From Paracoccaceae bacterium (GTDB lineage Bacteria > Pseudomonadota > Alphaproteobacteria > Rhodobacterales > Rhodobacteraceae): a stretch of 18,625 bases of DNA. How positions within the stretch are numbered: position 1 is the stretch's first letter; each line of letters begins with the position of its first letter. The notes under the pieces were generated by a model that saw only the letters and a list, made by a program, of their open reading frames with translations, had not been told where the DNA came from and made no database searches. Made by a program: the position numbers and the translations under genes. Shown piece after piece: positions 14,650 through 18,625 of this stretch. Location of the stretch: the NCBI GenBank assembly GCA_027030435.1, contig JALVEX010000010.1, positions 1 through 18,625 on the forward strand, written 5' to 3'.

Positions 14650-15615
14650 ATGAGCTTCATGAAGACACTTGCCAAGGTGGCGATCGGCGTTGCCATCGCC
14701 AAGGGCGCTGCCGCGATGACGAGTCGGGCGCGCAGCGGCGCAGGCAGCGCCGCGGGCGGCAGCACGGGCGGCGGGGGCGGCCTGCTCGAACAGCTCGGCG
14801 GCGCGCTTGGCCAGGGCCGCTCCCAGCAGGGCGGCGGGATCGAAGACATGCTCGGCGCGGTGCTCGGCGGCAGGAGCGCGCAATCAGCCGGCAGCGGCCA
14901 GGGCGGGCTTGGCGGGCTGCTCGATGGCCTCAGCCGCACGAGCCGCCCCGGCGCAGGCGGCGCATCGGCTCCGCGCGGCGGACTTGACGAGATGCTCGGC
15001 GGGCTTGCCGGCGGCATTGGCGGGGGCGCTGGCGCGGGCACTGGCGGGCTCGGCGATCTCCTCGGCGGAATGCTTGGCGGCTCGCTCGGAGGGGCGCTCG
15101 GCGGTGCCGGCGCGGCGCGCGCCGCCATGCCCGAAGCCATGCCCGAGGCCGCACCCGAGGGCAACAAGGCAAACAAATCCAAGAGCGGCAAGGCGCGCAG
15201 GAGCTTCGCGGAGGAACTGAACCGCTCGCTGGCCGGCGAAGAACCCGAGCCCGAGCCCGAGCACGAACTGGCCGCCGCCCTGATGCTGCGCGCCATGATC
15301 CAGGCCGCGAAATGCGATGGCCGGATCGATGCCGCCGAGCAGGCCAAGCTTCTGGAGAAGCTCGGCGATGTCTCGCCCGAGGAGCGGGCCTTCGTGGAGG
15401 CGGAGCTTGCCTCCCCGGTGGATGTGGAAGGGCTGGCGCGCCAGGTGCCCGAGGGGCTTGAGCCGCAGGTCTATGCGATGTCGGTGCTCGCCATCGATCT
15501 CGACAGCCAGGCCGAAGCGCAATACCTCCATCAGCTTGCCCAGGCCCTGGGGCTGGGCAAGAGCGATGTCAATCACATTCACGCCCAGCTCGGCGCGCCC
15601 GCGCTCTACGCCTGA
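14650..15615 (+). CDS. glycine-rich DUF533 / YebE-like protein with TerB-like C-terminal domain
   Basis: The 321-residue protein has two parts. Residues 1-165 are a low-complexity, glycine-rich region with an N-terminal weakly hydrophobic stretch (MSFMKTLAKVAIGVAIAKGA) and repeated short helices of the form LxxxLGGxLGG, at about 45, 64, 88, 112 and 134. A charged linker (KANKSKSGKARR, then EEPEPEPEPEHE) leads to an all-helical C-terminal domain (about 206-318: LAAALMLRAMIQAAKCDGRIDAAEQAKL, then YAMSVLAIDLDSQAEAQYLHQLAQALGL). That domain has the form of DUF533, related to tellurite-resistance TerB. The biochemical role is unknown, and YebE relatives are membrane-associated. The ATG at 14650 is chosen because it gives this N-terminus behind GGGGGATCGAAG; an upstream ATG at 14611 adds an unconvincing stretch. 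Confidence 0.85.
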   Translation: MSFMKTLAKVAIGVAIAKGAAAMTSRARSGAGSAAGGSTGGGGGLLEQLGGALGQGRSQQGGGIEDMLGAVLGGRSAQSAGSGQGGLGGLLDGLSRTSRPGAGGASAPRGGLDEMLGGLAGGIGGGAGAGTGGLGDLLGGMLGGSLGGALGGAGAARAAMPEAMPEAAPEGNKANKSKSGKARRSFAEELNRSLAGEEPEPEPEHELAAALMLRAMIQAAKCDGRIDAAEQAKLLEKLGDVSPEERAFVEAELASPVDVEGLARQVPEGLEPQVYAMSVLAIDLDSQAEAQYLHQLAQALGLGKSDVNHIHAQLGAPALYA

Positions 15616-15631
15616 TCCCGCATCACACGTT

Positions 15632-15660
15632 CTCCGCCCGCGCCACCCCTGCGGGCGGAG
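15632..15660 (+). terminator. hairpin terminator after the DUF533 gene
   Basis: CTCCGCCCGC (15632-15641) and GCGGGCGGAG (15651-15660) form a perfect 10-bp GC stem with a 9-nt loop, 17 bp after the stop codon. The following ATCGGGCATTGG has no strong T-run, so it may be a weak or Rho-assisted terminator that separates this gene from irr. Confidence 0.6.
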
Positions 15661-15749
15661 ATCGGGCATTGGTGCCGCTCCCCGGCAAAAAACGGTGGAG
15701 CCCCGCCCCCGCATCGCATAAAGAAGGCGCGAACAAGCGAGACGGGCGG

Positions 15750-16172
15750 ATGAGCGAGTCCATCATCGACAAATGCGAGAAATCCGGCCTCCGGCTGACG
15801 GAGCAGCGCCGCGTGATCGCCTCGGTGCTGGAAAGGGCCGAGGATCACCCGGACGTGGAAGAGCTGCACCGGCGCGCAAGCCGGATCGATCCGCGCATCT
15901 CGATTGCCACCGTCTATCGCACGGTGAAGCTCTTCGAGGAGGCCGGCATTCTCGAAAAGCACGAATTCGGCGATGGCCGCGCCCGCTACGAGCCGGCCGA
16001 CCGCGAACACCACGATCACCTGATCGATCTCACCACCGGCGACGTGATCGAATTCGTCGATCCCGAAATAGAGGCCCTGCAGGAAAAGATCGCCCGCAAG
16101 CTCGGCTACAGGCTGAAGGGCCACCGGCTCGAGCTATACGGCGTCCCCCTCAACAAGAAGGAAGAGAAATGA
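15750..16172 (+). CDS. irr: Fur-family iron/heme-responsive regulator, Irr type
   Basis: This 140-residue DNA-binding regulator has the Fur layout: an N-terminal winged helix (about 1-83, with ISIATVYRTVKLFEEAGILEKHEF) and a C-terminal dimerisation and metal-binding part with EHHDHLIDLTTGDVIEF (His87, His88, Asp89, His90). It lacks the CxxC structural zinc motif of classical Fur, and Cys9 is its only cysteine. The ending KGHRLELYGVPL is what I expect of Rhodobacterales Irr. The heme-regulatory GCPWH motif of Bradyrhizobium Irr is absent. Irr controls iron and heme genes in alphaproteobacteria. Its stop overlaps the eno start by 4 bp (ATGA). The alternative is another Fur-family member such as Mur, which I think less likely. 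Confidence 0.8.
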   Translation: MSESIIDKCEKSGLRLTEQRRVIASVLERAEDHPDVEELHRRASRIDPRISIATVYRTVKLFEEAGILEKHEFGDGRARYEPADREHHDHLIDLTTGDVIEFVDPEIEALQEKIARKLGYRLKGHRLELYGVPLNKKEEK

Positions 16173-17446
16173 GCATCATCATCGATATCGAGGCGCGCGA
16201 GATTCTCGACAGCCGCGGCAATCCCACCGTGGAAGTGGATGTGCTGCTGGAAGATGGCACGCTGGGGCGCGCGGCGGTGCCCTCGGGGGCGTCCACCGGG
16301 GCGCATGAGGCGGTGGAGCTGCGCGATGGCGATCCGCATCGCTACATGGGCAAAGGGGTGTTGAAGGCCTGCGCGGCGGTGAACGGCGAGATCGCCGAGG
16401 CGCTCGCGGGCATGGACGTGACGGAGCAGGAAGCGCTCGATTCCGCCATGCGCGAGCTTGACGGCACCGAAAACAAGGCCCGCCTCGGCGCCAATGCGAT
16501 CCTCGGGGTTTCGCTCGCCGCAGCCAAGGCGGCGGCCTATTTCACCGCCCAGCCGCTTTTCCGCTACGTGGGCGGCACCGCGGCGCGGGTGCTGCCGGTG
16601 CCGATGATGAACATCATCAACGGCGGCGAGCACGCCGACAACCCGATCGACATCCAGGAATTCATGATCATGCCAGTGGCCGCGCCGAACATCCATGAAG
16701 CGGTGCGCTGGGGATCGGAGGTTTTCCACACCCTGAAGAAGGAGCTTTCGGCCGCCGGCTACAACACCGCGATCGGCGACGAGGGCGGCTTCGCACCGTC
16801 GCTTTCGGGCACCCGCGAGGCGCTCGATTTCATCCTGCGCGCCATCGAGAAGGCGGGCTACAAGCCGGGCGAGGAAATCTTTCTCGCGCTCGATTGCGCC
16901 GCCACGGAATATTTCAGGGACGGCAGATACGTGCTTGCCGGAGAAGGGAAAACCCTGACAAGTGAAGAGAACGTCGCCTATCTCGAAGCGCTGGTGAAGG
17001 ATTACCCGATCATCAGCATCGAGGACGGCATGGCCGAGGATGACTGGGAGGGCTGGGTGGCGCTCACCGAGGCGCTCGGCGAGCGTATCCAGCTTGTCGG
17101 CGATGATCTCTTCGTCACCAACCCCAAGCGCCTTGCGCGCGGCATCGAGATGGGGGCGGCCAATTCTCTTCTCGTCAAGGTCAATCAGATCGGCACGCTT
17201 TCCGAAACCCTCGATGCCGTCTCCATGGCCCATCGCGCCAGCTACACTTGCGTGATGAGTCACCGCTCGGGCGAGACGGAAGATGCCACCATCGCCGATC
17301 TCGCCGTGGCCACCAACTGCGGCCAGATCAAGACGGGATCGCTCTCGCGCTCCGACCGCTTGGCGAAATACAACCAGCTCATGCGCATCGAGGAAATGCT
17401 CGGCGAAACCGCCCTCTACGCCGGCCGCTCGATCCTGAAAGGCTGA
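16169..17446 (+). CDS. eno: enolase (phosphopyruvate hydratase)
   Basis: Enolase interconverts 2-phosphoglycerate and phosphoenolpyruvate in glycolysis and gluconeogenesis. The 425-residue protein carries every expected signature: ILDSRGNPTVEVDV at the N-terminus, PSGASTGAHEAVELRDGD, the catalytic Glu205 in GDEGGFAP, Mg2+ ligands Asp242, Glu285 and Asp312, the catalytic Lys337 in LLVKVNQIGTLSET, and SHRSGETED with NCGQIKTGSLSRSDR. The length is typical. The start at 16169 gives the canonical MSIIIDIEAREILDSRG and overlaps the irr stop in an ATGA, with GAAGGAAGAG as ribosome-binding sequence inside irr. Expression is therefore probably coupled to irr, although a separate eno promoter within irr is not excluded. 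Confidence 0.99.
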   Translation: MSIIIDIEAREILDSRGNPTVEVDVLLEDGTLGRAAVPSGASTGAHEAVELRDGDPHRYMGKGVLKACAAVNGEIAEALAGMDVTEQEALDSAMRELDGTENKARLGANAILGVSLAAAKAAAYFTAQPLFRYVGGTAARVLPVPMMNIINGGEHADNPIDIQEFMIMPVAAPNIHEAVRWGSEVFHTLKKELSAAGYNTAIGDEGGFAPSLSGTREALDFILRAIEKAGYKPGEEIFLALDCAATEYFRDGRYVLAGEGKTLTSEENVAYLEALVKDYPIISIEDGMAEDDWEGWVALTEALGERIQLVGDDLFVTNPKRLARGIEMGAANSLLVKVNQIGTLSETLDAVSMAHRASYTCVMSHRSGETEDATIADLAVATNCGQIKTGSLSRSDRLAKYNQLMRIEEMLGETALYAGRSILKG

Positions 17447-17491
17447 GTGCGCATCCGCCGATCGCGCCCTCGCTCTCTTGCCGCTGCGGAA

Positions 17492-17510
17492 GGCAGGATG
17501 TTATCCTGCC
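17492..17510 (+). terminator. hairpin after eno
   Basis: GGCAGGAT (17492-17499), loop GTT, ATCCTGCC (17503-17510) form a perfect 8-bp stem 46 bp after the eno stop and 23 bp before the lipoprotein start. No T-run follows. It could be a terminator of the irr-eno transcript, or a leader hairpin or operator for the next gene. Confidence 0.45.
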
Positions 17511-17532
17511 CGGTGAGAGGGAATTTGCGTCA

Positions 17533-18372
17533 ATGGGCTTGGGGGCCAGTGCTGTGCGCTCAGTGGTGATTTCATGTCTGGCGTTCCTGATGTCAGGCTG
17601 CGTGGCGGTCACGACCACAAGGCAGGATCTGAAAGCGGCGAACGCGCCGCTCTCGGCCCACCCCTGCGAGCGGCGTGCCAACGGGAAATGCACCTTTCTC
17701 AACGCCCCCGTGGCGCTTTCGCAAAAGCCGATCCGGCTGAAGCAGCGCCCCCTGCCCTTCTACCGCACCACCCGCCCGCTGGAATTCGTGGATGCGAGGC
17801 CGCGCAGATGGGTCGCCCCGAAGGCCACCCTCACCGACGGCGCCTCCATCCCCGATATCTTCGTTCCCCTGATCGGCAATCCGCGCTCCCGCCAGTTCAT
17901 CGATGCCGCCACGCTGCACGATGCCTATTGCGGCGTGGGCAATGAAAGCCTGCCGCAATATCACGCCGATACCTGGCAGAACGTGCATCACATGTTCTAT
18001 GACGCCCTGCGCGTCGGCGGCACGCCGGCAAAGAAGGCGAAGATCATGTATGCGGCCGTCTATCTCGCCGGCCCGCGCTGGTACATGCCCGGCCAGAAGC
18101 CGCAGGCACGCATGCCGGTGCCGGGCGTGATGGTGATCTCGGCGCCCGTCGTGCTCGGTCCCGGCATCAATCGCCCGCTGCCCGAAATTCTGCCAGAGGA
18201 AGCCCTCGTTGCGGCCCTGCTCGATGTGATCGATTACATCAACCGCACCAATCCCCCCCTGGCCCGGCTCGACGCCTACCTGCTGAAGACCGAACGCCGC
18301 CTGCTCACCGATGCCGCAAATGCCGCTGTCCGCGATGACGGCGGCGACAGCCCCACCAACAACCAGTATTGA
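17533..18372 (+). CDS. putative lipoprotein with a DUF1353-like domain
   Basis: The 279-residue product begins with a signal peptide and a probable lipobox, FLMSGC, which would acylate Cys23. That predicts a membrane-anchored periplasmic protein. Met at the -3 position is less usual than Leu. The middle (about 95-185) has the pattern of DUF1353 proteins: TDGASIPDIFVPLIG, then DAATLHDAYCG and MFYDALRVGG, KIMYAAVYLAGPRW. His129, Asp130 and Asp156 are conserved-looking polar residues. The function of DUF1353 is not established. The C-terminal ~90 residues have no domain I recognise. An upstream ATG in the same frame, inside eno, would remove the signal peptide from the N-terminus and is rejected. 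The next gene starts 6 bp after the stop. Confidence 0.75.
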   Translation: MGLGASAVRSVVISCLAFLMSGCVAVTTTRQDLKAANAPLSAHPCERRANGKCTFLNAPVALSQKPIRLKQRPLPFYRTTRPLEFVDARPRRWVAPKATLTDGASIPDIFVPLIGNPRSRQFIDAATLHDAYCGVGNESLPQYHADTWQNVHHMFYDALRVGGTPAKKAKIMYAAVYLAGPRWYMPGQKPQARMPVPGVMVISAPVVLGPGINRPLPEILPEEALVAALLDVIDYINRTNPPLARLDAYLLKTERRLLTDAANAAVRDDGGDSPTNNQY

Positions 18373-18378
18373 ACCCCG

Positions 18379-18625
18379 ATGAGCCCCGCGCCCCGCAGCC
18401 ATGCCGATCGCCTGATCGAAGCCCTCGCGCTCACGCCCCACCCCGAAGGCGGACACTACCGCCAGACATGGATCGCCGATGCCCCCGAAGGCGCCCGCCC
18501 TGCCGGCACCGCGATCCTCTTCCTTCTGAAAGCGGGCGAGAAAAGCCGCTGGCACAGGGTGGACGCCACCGAGATCTGGCATTTCCACGCCGGCGCGACC
18601 CTGCGCCTCTCCATGAGCGAAACGA
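18379..18625 (+). CDS. cupin-fold DUF985 protein (N-terminal 82 codons; truncated by window edge)
   Basis: The reading frame starts at an ATG 6 bp after the lipoprotein stop and runs off the window. The N-terminus has LIEALALTPHPEGGHYRQTW, the hallmark of DUF985/YML079-like cupins. ILFLLKAGEKSRWHRVDATEIWHFHAGATL is the first cupin strand pair, with histidines 59, 68 and 70. These proteins form a beta barrel, and their substrate is not established. The close spacing suggests co-transcription with the lipoprotein gene. Confidence 0.88.
   Translation, partial: MSPAPRSHADRLIEALALTPHPEGGHYRQTWIADAPEGARPAGTAILFLLKAGEKSRWHRVDATEIWHFHAGATLRLSMSET

Noticed and set aside
13647..15347. A 566-codon minus-strand frame opposite the antiporter and DUF533 genes
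   Set aside because: It is a Pro/Ser/Ala-rich shadow of a glycine-rich gene and lacks any motif.

Overview
The window is GC-rich chromosomal DNA with compact, mostly co-directional genes. Its gene content points to an alphaproteobacterium of the order Rhodobacterales (Rhodobacteraceae/Roseobacteraceae-like): a heterotetrameric sarcosine oxidase operon, an Irr-type Fur regulator joined to enolase, a CtrA-type TTAA-N7-TTAA box and Tad-type pseudopilins. The order is inferred from these traits; no species is claimed. I saw no rRNA, tRNA, CRISPR array, insertion sequence or phage gene.

Layout. Positions 1-7842 are all on the minus strand. Read in the direction of transcription they are glutamate dehydrogenase (7842-6412), soxB-soxD-soxA-soxG (6258-1177) and the first 364 codons of dnaG (1092 to the window edge). 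The sox genes overlap or nearly touch. They encode an enzyme that demethylates sarcosine to glycine while passing the one-carbon unit to tetrahydrofolate. The adjacent glutamate dehydrogenase fits amino-nitrogen handling. Positions 7843-8247 form the divergent control region between gdh and a plus-strand operon of three overlapping genes (8248-10831). These encode a von Willebrand factor A/TadG-like protein and two TadE-like pseudopilins. A perfect TTAA-N7-TTAA box lies 123 bp before the first of them.

Positions 10911-11441 (minus) encode an unrecognised two-helix membrane protein, divergent from selO (11572-13020, plus), a protein adenylyltransferase. A CPA1-type Na+/H+ antiporter follows (13233-14504), then a glycine-rich DUF533/YebE-like protein (14650-15615), the irr-eno pair (15750-17446, overlapping by 4 bp), a DUF1353-like lipoprotein (17533-18372), and the start of a DUF985 cupin gene (18379 to the edge).

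The points most worth following are these. First, the three-gene pseudopilin/VWA operon is separate from any Tad secretion genes and carries a probable CtrA box and tyrosine-rich VWA insertions. Second, two closely similar copies of a GC hairpin plus GGGGATATTT element sit just after the stop codons of gdh and selO, in the same orientation relative to the gene, and look like a dispersed repeat used as a terminator. Third, irr and eno overlap. Most genes here are recognisable housekeeping or metabolic families. I do not see a clear defence system or other plainly new machinery.
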